From NCBI GenBank assembly GCA_947561585.1, contig CANNZV010001852.1, positions 62,001-126,000 of the forward strand: DNA of 64,000 nt, written 5' to 3'. Below are positions 23,563 through 34,702 of this stretch, piece after piece; within the stretch, counting starts at the first letter, position 1; each line of letters opens with the position of its first letter. The translations under genes were made by a program, and so were the position numbers. The stretch is from Caprella mutica (Eukaryota > Arthropoda > Malacostraca > Amphipoda > Caprellidae). The notes under the pieces are model-generated. The model saw only the letters and a list, made by a program, of their open reading frames with translations, was not told where the DNA came from and did not search any database.

Positions 23563-23603
23563 CTGTTGAGTACGCTCCCGCGTCACTTGTTGTCTCTCAA
23601 TGC

Positions 23604-24109
23604 CATAGTAAACAGAATAGTATAGTACCCCAGTTACATGTATTATTCAAATTTATTCTGGGTAGGCTGTGACGTCATGTATGTAAACAAGAGGTCACGT
23701 CATAGTAAACAGAATTGCTGTGGGTCACGTGGAATAGAGAATTAAGATGGCGGCCAACGCGACCGATCTGACTAATGATCTAATTATCTTGAATAAATCG
23801 TCTTCAAGACTAAAAATTTGTTACTATTGTGGGTGTAAAAAGACCAGTAGCAATTTCATCAACAGTCATTTTTTAATTTTCGTCCGTATGACTATAGAGA
23901 TTGGATAATAGCATGCGGTAATGTGGAATTAAAAAAAATATCACCGAAAACGTTATTTAACAAAAGTTGGGTGTGTTGCAGCCATCTTTTGTGTTTGTAC
24001 TGTACGTACAAACGTACGCACCATTGTTTACATGTGACGTCACAGCCTACCGGGACACGCGTAATATCCCCCCTATAGCTCTGGGATACTATATATTCTC
24101 TGTACTGTG
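23604..24109 (+). mobile_element. P-superfamily MITE with THAP-domain remnant, copy 1
   Basis: 506 bp with TIRs CATAGTAAACAGAATAGTA and, reversed, CACAGTACAGAGAATATA. It is flanked by a 7-bp TSD TCAATGC (23597-23603 and 24110-24116) inside the copia 5' LTR; the 3' LTR shows the empty site. The interior encodes a decayed THAP zinc finger, the DNA-binding domain of P-element transposases. A TSD of 7-8 bp also fits the P superfamily. A second copy lies at 34736-35244. Confidence 0.8.
23747..24000 (+). pseudogene. THAP-domain fragment (P-type transposase N-terminus)
   Basis: From the ATG it reads MAANATDLTNDLIILNK, then ICYYCGCKKTSSNF (the C-x2-C pair). After a 1-base frame slip near 23875-23880 it reads FFNFRPYDYRDWIIACGN and NKSWVCCSHLLC. 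The Trp and the C-x2-H pair in the expected spacing complete a C2CH THAP signature. Only this first exon-like part of a transposase remains. The slip is shared with the copy at 34879-35135, so it predates amplification. Confidence 0.7.
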
Positions 24110-24216
24110 TCAATGCTCTATGGAGTGTGCTTGCAGCTCATTTTGTCTCTCAGTTCTCTCTATTAAACTATATAGAAAATTCCATTGTGTTTTATCATGA
24201 CCTTTATTTTAACAAA

Positions 24217-24231
24217 GGTTATGGGCCCAGC
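24217..24231 (+). other. Copia primer-binding site
   Basis: GGTTATGGGCCCAGC lies three bases after the 5' LTR. In Drosophila copia a very similar sequence pairs with an internal fragment of initiator tRNA-Met. The same priming mode is likely here. Confidence 0.75.
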
Positions 24232-24446
24232 AGTTTAATGAGTGATTTTGAGTAGAGTTCAACGCACAGTTATTTAATTCTAATTACAAGAAAAGAAAGT
24301 CTTGTGAAGTGAGCGTTTGCGACGCCATCTTTGTGTTCACCGCGCAGGTCTAATGCGAATCGCGTGATCGACACATCAGTACAGTCAGGCACGCAATTGA
24401 CTGACCGGGGAGAACGCGTTACCTAGGTAACATTCTCCAATTCAAG

Positions 24447-27400
24447 ATGAGTGACAACAAGTCAGTATGTATTGTACCCTTAAATGAGAAAAACTATCCT
24501 ACCTGGAAGATGCAAGTGAAAATGTATATGCTCAGAGAGGGATTATTGTCAATTGTTGGCGGATCTGAGACTGAACCTGGAAGTGACGCACCAGCTGCTG
24601 ACAGAAGTGACTTCACTAAAAGGAAGAATAAAGCGTTAGCTGGTATCGTGTTAGCAATTGAACCGCAACTGCTCTACGTTGTTGGAGATCCAGTAGATCC
24701 TGCTGAAGTCTGAACCAAACTACAAAATACTTTCCAGAAAAAGACATGGGCTAATAAGCTACGATTAAAGAAGAGGCTATAAAATATGAAACTAAAACCC
24801 GGAGATAGTCTTCAATCACACTTCAAGGAATTTATCGAAATTTTTGAAGAGCTGGCCATATTAGATGACGTTGTGAAAGAAGAAGACAGAGTAATTAATT
24901 TGTTGGCTTCACTACCAGACCCGTATTCAACTCTTGTGACAGCACTGGAAGCACAAGAAAAGGTGCCTTCATGGGAAGCAGTTTCCGAAAGTCTACTTCA
25001 TGAAGAGAAAAAGCTAAGTCAAACTGTTTCTACTGATGAATCTAATAAAGCTTTAGGTATTAGTACTAAGGTATTTGATAAAAAGACTAAATCTTGCTTC
25101 TTTTGTAATAAATTAGGGCATATAAAGAAAGACTGCTTTAAATATAAAAACTTTTTGCAGTTTCAGAATTCTAACACTAAAGCTAATATTGTAAAAAGTA
25201 GTGATAAAAAGGATGATATTGCATTGTATGCTAGTGCTTTTTCTAGTAAAATTTTTAAAGATAATTCATGGATTATTGATTCAGGAGCTACTGCTTACAT
25301 GTGTTGCAATGAATCACTTTGCTCTAATTTTAGAAAATTAGAAAAACCCATTACAGTAGAAGTTGGGGATGGGTCCCCTTTGCAAACCACAGCTACTGAC
25401 AATATTTTATTGAAATTAAAACTACATGATGGTAAAAGTAGAAATTGTAATTTAATGAATGTATGGTATGTGCCTAAATTAGCTTATAATTTGATTTCAG
25501 TATCTACAATCACAACTAGTGGTAAAACTGTTACTTTCAATGATAGTTACTGTAATATTTATGATAAAGAAGGATCTGTAATTGCTGTTGCTAAATATGT
25601 AAAGGTAAATTATATTTCTAGATGTCATTTCTCACACAGCTGCAATTTCTGTTGTTTCTAGCAATTTAAATATGTTATGGCACAGAAGATTTTGTCATTT
25701 AGGTGTAGATAGCATGAAGAAAATGATCAGAGATCAATTGGTAGTAGGATTAGATACTAAACTAGATGCCATTGATTGTGTATGTGAACATTGTTGTGAT
25801 GGTAAAATTCACAAATGCTCTTTCTCTGTAGGAGGTAGACAAAATCTGAAACCTCTTGAATTAATTCATTCTGATGTATGTGGGAAAATCACTCCCTCGT
25901 CTTTAGGTAATGGCTCATATTTTGTAACCTTCATAGATCATGCAACTCGATAGTCTTGGGTTTATGTAATTTCTAATAAAAGTGATATTTATGATATATT
26001 TTTGGAATGGAAGGTTATGGTAGAAAGACAATATGACAGAAAAATTAAGACCTTACGCACTGATAATGGAGGTGAATACACTTCTAATAAGTTTGAAACC
26101 TATTTGAGTAATGAAGGAATTAGGCATGAAAAGACCATTCCAAAGAAACCACAGCAGAATGGTGTTACTGAGAGATTTAACAGAACAGTAATTGAGGTAG
26201 TTAGGTGCATGTTATCAGATTCAGGGCTTAAAGGTCTTCTCCAGGCTCCGGGAAAAAAATGAGTTTATCACATAATATTATAGAACTAAGGTCCGCAAAC
26301 CGCATACAATTCGGTTCAGCATATATTTTATTATTTGCTTTTAAAGTTTTTTAATACTATGTGAGCAACAATCGAGCGACTCTCCAACCTGACGCTGAAA
26401 AAGAAGATTGTACACTTTTTGTTTTGATTTCAAATTTCGATTTTTAAACAAACAATGCGTTTTTGGTCTTCTTTTAAGATATTAATTGTTTCTAAAACTA
26501 TATAAACGTTTCTATTATAAGTTTATCCAAATTTCAACCTTTTAACGAATAATAAATAGATTTATTAAACCAAATACCTAGTTGACAATCAAAACAAATG
26601 GTGTACATTCTTCTTCTTCAGACTGAAAATTAGAAAGTTCGAAGTAAAGTAGGTTTTGTAGAGTTTGGATTATAAAAATCTTTAAAAGCATATAAAATTA
26701 AAAATATGCCATCAAATTTTATTGGGTTTGCAGTAAAATGATAAGAAACAATAGCCTCGTTGATTTAAACAATAAAAAAAATGCTTGGAGGGGACCTTTA
26801 ATAAGGAATTTTGGGCTGAAGCTTTGGCTACTGCCACTTATGTAAGAAATAGGAGTTCAAATTCTTTCTTGGGTAACAAATCACCTTATGAATCTCTAAA
26901 TAATAGAAAACCAAATGTAAAGCATTTTAAAGTATTTGGCAGTGCTGCTTATGTCCATGTACCACAAGATGAAAGAAATAAAATAGATTCTAAAGCTAAG
27001 AAATGTATCTTTGTAGGTTATGGTAATGTTACCAAGGGATATAGACTTTATAATGTTGATACTTAGAAAATTTTGTATTCCAGGGATGTAGTCTTTGACG
27101 AGTCTAAGTCGTGTCAGAAGGAGGCTCAAGTTATTGAACCAGAAGTACCGCTCTCTCCATTGGCTCTTTCAGAAGATTCAAATGAGGATGAGGTTACTGA
27201 TGAGATCCACCAGGCGGGATCTGATCTGATGCGTTCTGTAAGAAATCGCAATGCCCCTGACAGATTTAGTGAGTGGATTTTCATCAGTAAAGAATCAAAT
27301 GAACCTATGAATGGAAGCAAGCCATGGATAGAAAACTTGAGGCTCTTTCTAGACATAATGTTTGGAATTTAGTTAAACCTAAAGATGACATGAACGTGAT

Positions 27401-28817
27401 TGAAAAAAACGATGGGTTTTTAAAAGAAAATTAGGTCCTGATGGGAATGTTAGCTCATATTAAGCTAGGTTGGTTGTGCAGGAATTTTTGCAAAGATTCG
27501 GTATTGATTATGATGAGACTTTCTCTCCAGTAGTACGATTCGAATCTGTGCGCACATTATTATCTTCAGCAGCTAAACATGATTTAACTGTACATCCTAT
27601 GGATGTAAATTCAGCTTTCCTTAATGGAGATATTAAAGAAGATGTGTACATTAAGCAGCCTGTAGGGTTTGTAGAGAAAGGTAAAGAACATCTTGTTTGT
27701 AAATTGAATAAATCTCTGTACGGATTGAAACAGTCTCCTAAATGTTGGAACGATTCATTAGACAATTAATTATCTTAAAGAGTTGGGATTTGTTCAATCC
27801 AAATGTGATTAATGTATCTATGTTAAGTCAACTAATGATATTCCTTGCATTGTATCTATTTATGTAGATGAGTCAGATGACATTATTGTAGCTTGTAAGA
27901 ATGTGGATGATTTGACTAAAATCAAGTCTGATCTAAGCACTAAATAGGAAATGAAAGACTTGGGACAGCTATCTTATTTTCTTGGAGTAAAAATTGTTCA
28001 AAATAATGATAAAATTGCATTGAGTCAGTCTGCTTTTGTCAAATCGTTGCTAATTAAATTAAATATAAATGAATGTAAACCTGTATCCACACCAGCTGTT
28101 GTTGGTTCCTCCTTGGAAGCAGCAACAGATGAGTGTGAATTATTTGATTCTCACAAATATCAATCAGCTGTTGGTGCCCTCTTGTATTTGTCAACTAAGA
28201 CTAGGCCAGACATAACTTATTCAGTTAGTAACGTATCTAAGTTTTGTTCTAAACCCACTAATAAGCATTGGACAGCAGTAAAGCGAATTTTCAGATATCT
28301 AAAGGGTACACCAGACTTAGGAATTGTTTATGTTAATGTGGAATCTAATTTAGTTGGCTATTCTGATGCTGACTGGGCTGGCGACAGAGAGGACAGAAGG
28401 AGTACTCCATGTTACTGTTTTTCTTTAAATGGTGGTGTCATATCTTGGCGTTCAGTTAAACAGACATGTGTTGCATTGTCTACAGCAGAAGCTGAGTATG
28501 TTTCTCTCTCTGGCGTTTCCCAAGAGGCTACTTTTCTAAATAAATTATTGATTGATCTTAAGTTCACTAATGAAGAAAGTGTTATTTTGTTTGATGATAA
28601 CCAATCGGCTATTTGCCTTGCTAAGAATCCCAATAATCACCCTAAAACGAAACACATTGACATAAAGTTTCATTATGTTAGAGAATTGGTTTCTTCATAT
28701 AAAATAAGACTAAAATATTGTCCTACTGAAAGAATGTTGGCTGATGTTTTTACAAAAGCTCTTCCAACAGAAAGATTTATCAAACTTAGAGACTTGGTAG
28801 GTATGATGTCTGTATAA
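24447..28817 (+). pseudogene. Copia gag-pol polyprotein, broken by stops and a MITE
   Basis: Gag starts MSDNKSVCIVPLNEKNYPTW. The zinc knuckle is CFFCNKLGHIKKDC (about 25095). The aspartic protease is SWIIDSGATAYMCC (25268). The integrase has H-H-C-C (LWHRRFCHLG...CEHC) and core motifs HSDVCG, RTDNGGEYTS and QQNGVTERFNR. RT has MDVNSAFLNGD and LYGLKQSP. RNase H has GYSDADWAGD, STAEAEYVSL and KHIDIKFHYVRE, and it ends at 28817. In-frame stops lie near 24712, 24780, 25951, 27064, 27372 and 27945. A TA-MITE splits integrase at 26231-26798. The RT YVDD box reads YVDESDDIIVA, a 9-bp in-frame insertion in the catalytic site. Confidence 0.92.
26231..26798 (+). mobile_element. TA-target MITE, family 1, copy 2 (inside copia integrase)
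   Basis: 568 bp with ends AAGGTCTTCTCCAGG and GGGACCTT and a TA duplication at 26229-26230 and 26799-26800. Removing it and one TA restores SDSGLNKEFWAEAL in frame, the normal copia integrase sequence. The insertion point is therefore exact. Confidence 0.95.
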
Positions 28818-28825
28818 GATAATTT

Positions 28826-28838
28826 GTGTGAGGAGTAT
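28826..28838 (+). other. Copia polypurine tract
   Basis: GTGTGAGGAGTA directly precedes the 3' LTR start (TGTTGC at 28839). It is the expected position of plus-strand priming. Confidence 0.6.
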
Positions 28839-29158
28839 TGTTGCATTTATTATTATATATAACACACTTAATTATCTTTTGTTATGTTCATTTTGAATAT
28901 CATACTATATACAGGATTCATTCAGTAATTTATTATTTAGTGGTTTATTTAAATACTTTCCGGTTTTGTTCCAATATGTTTTGTATTTTTATAAGCCTGT
29001 TCATTTCCTATATAAACTGTTGAGTACGCTCCCGCGTCACTTGTTGTCTCTCAATGCACTAGGAGTGTGCTTGTAGCTCATTTTGTCGCTCAGTTCTCTC
29101 TATTAAACTACGTATATAAAAAATTCCATTGTGTTTTATCATGACCTTTATTTTAACA
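28839..29158 (+). repeat. Copia 3' LTR
   Basis: 320 bp, TGTTG...TAACA, uninterrupted. It provides the empty site for the MITE in the 5' LTR (CTCTCAATGCACTAGGAG). It is followed by the TSD CTCCT. Confidence 0.95.
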
Positions 29159-29163
29159 CTCCT

Positions 29164-29841
29164 GGGGGAATAAATGTGGACAACCTGTTTGTTCTGTAGA
29201 AGTGTGACCATGAATCATATAGGAGAAGAGAGGAGTTGGCAAATTGGTAGCAGTCGACTTTAAGAAAGCCTATGATTCAATTAAAAGAGAGGCGGTACTG
29301 GAGGTTACGTTGAAGGAGTACAGGGTTGAGGGAAGAGTGTTGGAGTTGTTCAGGAGGGTATATTGTGAGGATAGGACCAGAGTGGAGTTGGGAGGTGGAG
29401 ATGGAGAGTGGGATTCGGCAGGAATGTACTGCACCGACAGTGTTCAAGCTGATTACATTCAAAATGATAGAAACATTGAGGAGGAAGCTAATGGGAGTGC
29501 AGATAGGGGACGTGAGGGTGAGAAGTTTGTGGTATGTTTGCTTCTGTGTAGAAATGTAGGAGAAGCAGATGAGGGCATACAGGAGCTGAAGAGAGTGGCA
29601 GAGATATACGGATTGGAGGTAAATACGGAAAAAAGTCAGTGTATGTTAATTAATGTGAGAGGTGAGGTAGAAGAGATAGGAGGCATGGCGGTGGTGGGAT
29701 ATATCAGGTACCTGGGAGTGAAAATTGAAAATAAAAATAATATGTTTGAAAGTCACAGAAAAGATATGGCAAATAAAGCAATGTGGATGAGTAACTTAAC
29801 CTATTCAGTTATTGAGAAAAGCTGCCATAATGTTCTTATAG
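29164..29841 (+). pseudogene. LINE-1 segment c: RT palm
   Basis: It reads GGINVDNLFVL, then VAVDFKKAYDSIKREAVLEV (catalytic Asp motif A). In another frame it has SGIRQECTAPTVFK, the equivalent of the GxxQG loop. It then returns to EVNTEKSQCMLINVRG and YIRYLGVKIENK. The FADD catalytic pair is not readable; sequence near 29520-29555 is shifted or deleted there. The segment ends at SVIEKSCHNVLI, where the hAT-like element begins. Confidence 0.8.
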
Positions 29842-30427
29842 CAGGCGGCTAACCTAGCCGTTCCGAGCCGTTACAATCGTCTTATCTTCTCAGTGTTGTT
29901 TTAGAAACGAGGGTGTGCACGCGTATGTGTCTATCTCAGACCTAACTGAGTAACGGTTCTCGTTAGCACAACAGCTGATGTTAACTTACACATTATTCTT
30001 CAAAATACTTTAGGTATCTGATCATTTTGCTCAATAATTTTCTCATTTTTGGACATTTAACTGATGTAAGAAGATTAATTGATGAATATTTAGGTAACAG
30101 ATGCAATGTTAATGACTTGAATAAGCGTTTGGTGGAGCGCGTACTAGATGCGTGCACTCTCGTCGTTTCTCAAACGTCACTGAGCCGTGTGCGAATGCTC
30201 CCTGAACTGTCAGTCTGTCGCTAGGATGACGTCATATGTGTGCTGTGACGTCACCACACAAAACAGCGGAACAACAACAAGACGCCAAGGAAGCTGTTTT
30301 GACTGAAGCGAAGAGAGACAAGGAAGCTCACTTGACTAATTGCTAACAACAAGGTGTTAACACGATGGTCCCGCTTATACGTTGTTGGTTAGCCGTTACA
30401 CCGCTTCCTTCTACTAGTACTTCCATG
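29842..30427. mobile_element. hAT-like non-autonomous element inserted in LINE-1
   Basis: 586 bp starting CAGGCGGCTAACC, with a related GCGGTGTAACGGCTAACC (reversed) near the right end. An 8-bp TSD TCTTATAG lies at 29834-29841 and 30428-30435. The flanks rejoin as NVLIGKNYWKGVVLP in LINE-1. The 8-bp TSD and CAG start suggest hAT, but the TIRs are imperfect. It contains two TGACGTCA palindromes (30227 and 30246). Confidence 0.65.
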
Positions 30428-30435
30428 TCTTATAG

Positions 30436-30977
30436 GCAAGAACTACTGGAAGGGGGTGGTACTGCCCAGGGTGTTGTATGGTGCGGAGGAAATGGATAGT
30501 ATTCAAACACAGGAAAATGCGGCAATGAGGAGAATGTTGGGGGCATCGAGAGGAGTAGCGGTGGCTGAAATGAGGGCAGATGTGGGAATAGGAACAGTAA
30601 GGAGCAGAGTAGCTAGAGGGAGACTGCAGTGCATGAGGAGAGTTGAGCAGGGAGAGAATGAGATGCTGAGGAGAGTGATGGGAGTAGCCAAGCAGAGGGG
30701 AAGTGAGTGGATAAAGGAAACAAGGAAGTGTTTGAACTGGGCTGGTGTTGAGGAGGAAGAAATGAAGATAATGACTAAGGAGGCAGTAAAGAGAAGAGTA
30801 GCTAAGAAAGTGCATCAGGTGTGGATGGAGGGGAAGAATAGCTTGAGGATATACAGAAGGTTCAAGACGGAGATGAAGGAGGAGGATCACGAGGGAGGTA
30901 TGGAGTCGAGGTTGTGGTTCGCAGCAAGAACGAGGAGTCTGAGGCTGGCCTGCAGGAGGTGGGGTGAAGAGAGTGTC
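30436..30977 (+). pseudogene. LINE-1 segment d: RT thumb / C-terminal region
   Basis: It reads KNYWKGVVLPRVLYGAEEM through MRRMLGASRGVAVAEMRADVG to ARTRSLRLACRRWGEESV, open with no stop for about 180 codons. LPRVLYG is a common feature after the RT core in LINEs. It ends where a family E element begins. Confidence 0.8.
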
Positions 30978-31996
30978 CCAGTAAATAAAGAGGCATCGAA
31001 ATAACGTCAACTCGATACCAGGCTTTTCTCGAAACTGTGTCAAAAATAGAGCTACAATCCGCTATCTGACATCGTTTTGGCTTCGATTCGAAGATGCCGT
31101 GCACCACAAGACGACATCAACAATTAATACGTGTATTTCGAGATGAAAAGTCACAAATTATGCGTCGAATAGACTTTAATAAAAAGAAGCAAATATTTTC
31201 TACTACCATAGGGAATCTGTATCGAACAGACGCTTCGAAACGATATCCACTCGATATCCAATAAGCAAATAAATTCAAAAATTGAAATTGAATCTTTTAC
31301 TTTATTGCATATAATGTACTAGGTTAAGTACATATCTATTTAATTAATGTTACATAATATTATATACAAATTAAATGGGAAGAAATGAAGTGATGTGTCC
31401 GGGTATCGAACTTGCATTCAGATATCCTGCGGTCACGTACATGTACCTTGGCAGTAGCACTGTGCCACTGTGGATGCATCGTACTAAAACAAATTGTTAT
31501 TAAACGACTTGGAGATACCTTGAGATATTTTAAAGTGAATATTATTATATAAACAAACACCGCTTTTTATTTCAAATTGTACATAATAAGATCATCATTT
31601 TTTTATAAAATTGTAACTCCTTAAAAAATTCATTCTCTGTGAGTTCAAATTAAAGAAAATGTTTTGAGGCCACGACTTAGCTAAATAAAGATGAAAGCTC
31701 TGTGATGAAATTTCAATGAATTAATTAAAATTTGACCATAGATCAACTCTCACTCAGTATATACATATAGGTGAGTAATTAGTTCACTCGAGTAATGAAG
31801 GACCTGAGTTATGAAATGCACCGCGGAGTTATGAAGTATTTTCAAATTTGTTTCAATTATAGAAAACGATATACGTCATGAATTTCATCCTAGTTCTCTC
31901 TCAAAAACAGTAATTTTCTCCAAGATTTCAATATCCGCTGTCCCAGCTTCGAATTCGACATAAGAAGATATCGAATCGATAGACCATTGTTCACAG
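30978..31996 (-). mobile_element. Family E TIR element, short copy, inserted in LINE-1
   Basis: The ends are CCCAGTAAATAAAG (left) and, reversed, CCCTGTGAACAATGG (right). It is a shortened, inverted version of 1242-6325, lacking the pogo and MITE insertions and much of the middle. The LINE-1 flanks rejoin as EESVECRLCG. The TSD is only 2-3 bp and not certain. Confidence 0.65.
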
Positions 31997-32184
31997 GGGT
32001 GGAGTGTAGGTTGTGTGGTGCGGAGAGAGAAGATGATGAGCACTTTTTGTTGGAATGCGAGAGACTGGAGGAGGTCAGAAGTGAGGCCATTGAGCTGCAG
32101 AGACCAAGAGGGGAGGATGTGGGTGAGGTTGTGGGAAGGTTTTTGTTTGGTGGTGAGGGAAGAGAGATAGGTAGAAGAGTCCCA
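31997..32184 (+). pseudogene. LINE-1 segment e: C-terminal CCHC motif
   Basis: It reads ECRLCGAEREDDEHFLLEC, the C-x2-C...H-x4-C type finger found at the C-terminus of many LINE ORF2 proteins, then RPRGEDVGEVVGRFLFGG. It is interrupted at 32185 by the second family A element. Confidence 0.8.
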
Positions 32185-33141
32185 GTAAACATAACAATAG
32201 TGGGCCAACGTTGGCACAATTCAGAACGAAACTCTGGGCCAATGCTGTCATGCCGGTCTCGGTGTATTGGGCTAGCAAAGACCCGACGTATGTTGGCCCA
32301 CCTCACGGATGTCCATTGGCCTTGAAGAGTATAACCACATATAAACGACTTTTTGGTACCGGCAATACTTAACGGTGCCGATGCCATGCATGTCTATGGC
32401 CAGTAGGTACTATTTTCATATAACAGGTGTATTAATTAGATTACGCTATACAGCACACGTGAAGAAAACAGTTACTTCTAACAATGTATTAACAGTCCTA
32501 CAAATACATTTTTCAGATCGAAGTCAGGAAATAAATTAGAACAGTTGCCAATTCAAACTAGAATCTATAATTTTACATACATTATTTTAACCAAATAATA
32601 ACATTTCTATTTAAAATTAAATAGAAAGTATAATTCTCAATGTGAATAATTATTTCAGACGGAAAAATATCTTCTCATACTAATTCAGTTAACAAGCAAC
32701 CAATTATGCTCATTTTTATGAATAAAATGAATAAAGTGTTAAATTAATAATTAAAGGGATAACAATCCTATTTGTACTAAATTGCCAGAAACGGCTACAA
32801 TTTCGAAGATATGCTTAATTGAGGATATTAAATTGGCTATTTGAGGTGATTATAGTTAGGGGAGATCATTTGCCCCTATTTTCTCTGATTGCCTGCGGTT
32901 ATAACTGCTAAATAGAACCGGTAGACCAATATAATAAATATACTGGTGCATCAAAAAATCACTGGATTGGTTAACCAATATTTCCCTTCTTTGGGCCAGT
33001 GCTGTTTGGCAACCGTAGGCCCAGTGTCGTTTACCATACATTGGCCCAGTTTGTTATAGCATTGGCGTGCCATTGTCCGATCGTGCCTTTACTTTGCCAA
33101 TGTTTATCGACGTTGGCCCGATAGTTCAATGTTATCAGGAG
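32185..33141 (-). mobile_element. Family A TIR element, copy 2, inserted in LINE-1
   Basis: It starts CCCAGTAAACATAACAATAG and ends (reversed) CCTGATAACATTGAACTATC. It is the inverse of 161-1093. A possible 3-bp TSD AGT flanks it. There is no coding content. Confidence 0.7.
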
Positions 33142-33425
33142 TGCTGTACAAGATGTGGAGGCTGAGGGAGAAGGAAGCTTTGATGGCTGGTGGTGCTGTG
33201 GGGTGAGAAGATGGGGCTGGTGTCTGTTGGAGCACGGCTGGGGTTGATGTAGTGATGGAGTTGAGTTGGGTGTTGGTGGTAAGTGATAGTGTTAAGTGCA
33301 GTTTTGAGTGTTAGTGCTAATTAAGTGCAGTTTTAAGTGTTAGTACTATGTGTTAGTGCTAAGTGTATAGTTTTAAGTGTAAGTGCTAAGTGTATAATTA
33401 AGTGTTGGTACTAAGAGAAGAATTA
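33142..33425 (+). other. LINE-1 3' untranslated region with degenerate short repeats
   Basis: After a short coding tail, 33250-33425 is built from degenerate repeats of TAAGTGTTAGTGC and TAAGTGCAGTTT. It continues after the two MITEs at 34602 (AATTAAGTATTGATACTAAG). Confidence 0.6.
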
Positions 33426-34027
33426 AAGGTCTCCTAAAAGTAAATATTTTTATTACTTTATTCAACGAGGCTAATGTTTCTTATCATTTTGCTGCAAACC
33501 GTATCAAATTTGGTACCATATTTTTAATTTTATATGCTTTTAAAGAATTTTATAATCAAAACTCTATAAAACCTATTTTACTTCCGACTTACTAATTTAA
33601 GAAATTTTCAGCCTGAAGAAAAAGAATGTACACAATTTGTTTTGATTGTCAACTAGGTAATAGGTTTAATGAATCCATTTAATATTCGTGTAAAGGTATA
33701 AAATTGAATGAACTTATAATAGAAACGTTTATATACTTTAGGAAACGATTAATATCTAAAATAATTTAAATGAAGTCCGAAAACGCATTGTTTGTTTATC
33801 AAATTCAAATTTGTAATCAAAACAAAGAGTGTACAATCTTCTTCTTGAGCATCAGATTAGTGATTCGCTCAATTGTTGCTCACAGAGTATCAAAAAACTT
33901 TAAAAACAAATTATATAAAATATACTGAACCAAATTGTATGCGGTTTGCAGAATAATGATCGAAGACCTTAGTTCTAAAATATTATGTTATAAACTCATT
34001 TTTTTCCTGGAGCCTGGAGAAGACCTT
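33426..34027 (-). mobile_element. TA-target MITE, family 1, copy 3 (reverse)
   Basis: 602 bp, AAGGTCTCC at the left and GGAGAAGACCTT at the right. It is the reverse orientation of the copies at 1985 and 26231. TA is at 33424-33425 and 34028-34029; the right TA is shared with the adjacent MITE. Confidence 0.9.
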
Positions 34028-34029
34028 TA

Positions 34030-34599
34030 AAGGGGCAGTTCAGTCAATTTTTGTTTTCATAATATCAATGTTTTACGATCACTTAGTAAGAATAAATCAT
34101 TCTTGTAGAATTAAACGGTTGAAAAAATATAATAAGCGATGAATATCATATTTTATAAATTCGATTTAGTTCCTGCGTACTCCTACAGATGGCGCCACCA
34201 CTCTGTACTATTTGTTTACATTTTACAGCTGATAACATGTTATCAATTTTTCTATCAACATTATTAACAGGTAATTTATGAAGAGATGGTTTTCTTTTCA
34301 AAACTAAATCTAATTGTTTCTAAGGACAGTTTTTAATTTCACAAATTCTTTTCACCATTTTCAAACATATAATGACAGATTCAAGATTCAAGTCTGGGAC
34401 TGGTTATCATTTTGTTTACGTATTACAATGATTAGTTCGTCGGTCCACCACAGTCCACAGATGGTGCCACTAATTTACAATATACTTTTTATACAAACAT
34501 TTCTAAAATCAACAAATATTCTAATGTTAAATAAATTAATATACTAAATCGATTTAGGACCAATTTGGAGATAGTTTGATTTTGACTGATTTGCCCCTT
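34030..34599 (+). mobile_element. TA-target MITE, family 2
   Basis: 570 bp with TIRs AAAGGGGCAGTTCAGTCAA and, reversed, AAAGGGGCAAATCAGTCAA. TA is at 34028-34029 and 34600-34601. It differs in sequence from family 1 but shares the AAGG start and TA target. The two sit back to back in one original TA of the LINE-1 3' UTR. Confidence 0.85.
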
Positions 34600-34702
34600 T
34601 AATTAAGTATTGATACTAAGTTTAGAAATAAGTGAAAATTGATAACGAAATAAGTGAAGGATCTTTCTTTTGGTGGTACCAGAGGTGAAGACCTGAACAG
34701 GA

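Larger units (their letters stand above)
23385..24214 (+). repeat. Copia 5' LTR, interrupted by a P-type MITE
   Basis: The LTR is 23385-23603 joined to 24117-24214, about 317 bp after removing the MITE and one TSD copy. It corresponds to the 320-bp 3' LTR. It includes a TATATAAA box and the CTATTAAACTA stretch near the end. Confidence 0.93.
23385..29158 (+). mobile_element. Ty1/copia retrotransposon inserted in LINE-1
   Basis: 5774 bp including two nested MITEs, about 4.7 kb without them. A 5-bp TSD CTCCT lies at 23380-23384 and 29159-29163. LTRs begin TGTTG and end TAACA. A primer-binding site follows the 5' LTR and a purine-rich tract (GTGTGAGGAGTA) precedes the 3' LTR. The gag-pol frame is single and ordered protease, integrase, RT, RNase H as in copia. 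Apart from the MITE, the two LTRs differ at roughly ten positions plus small indels over 320 bp, so this copy is older than the BEL element at 39387-47498. Confidence 0.95.
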
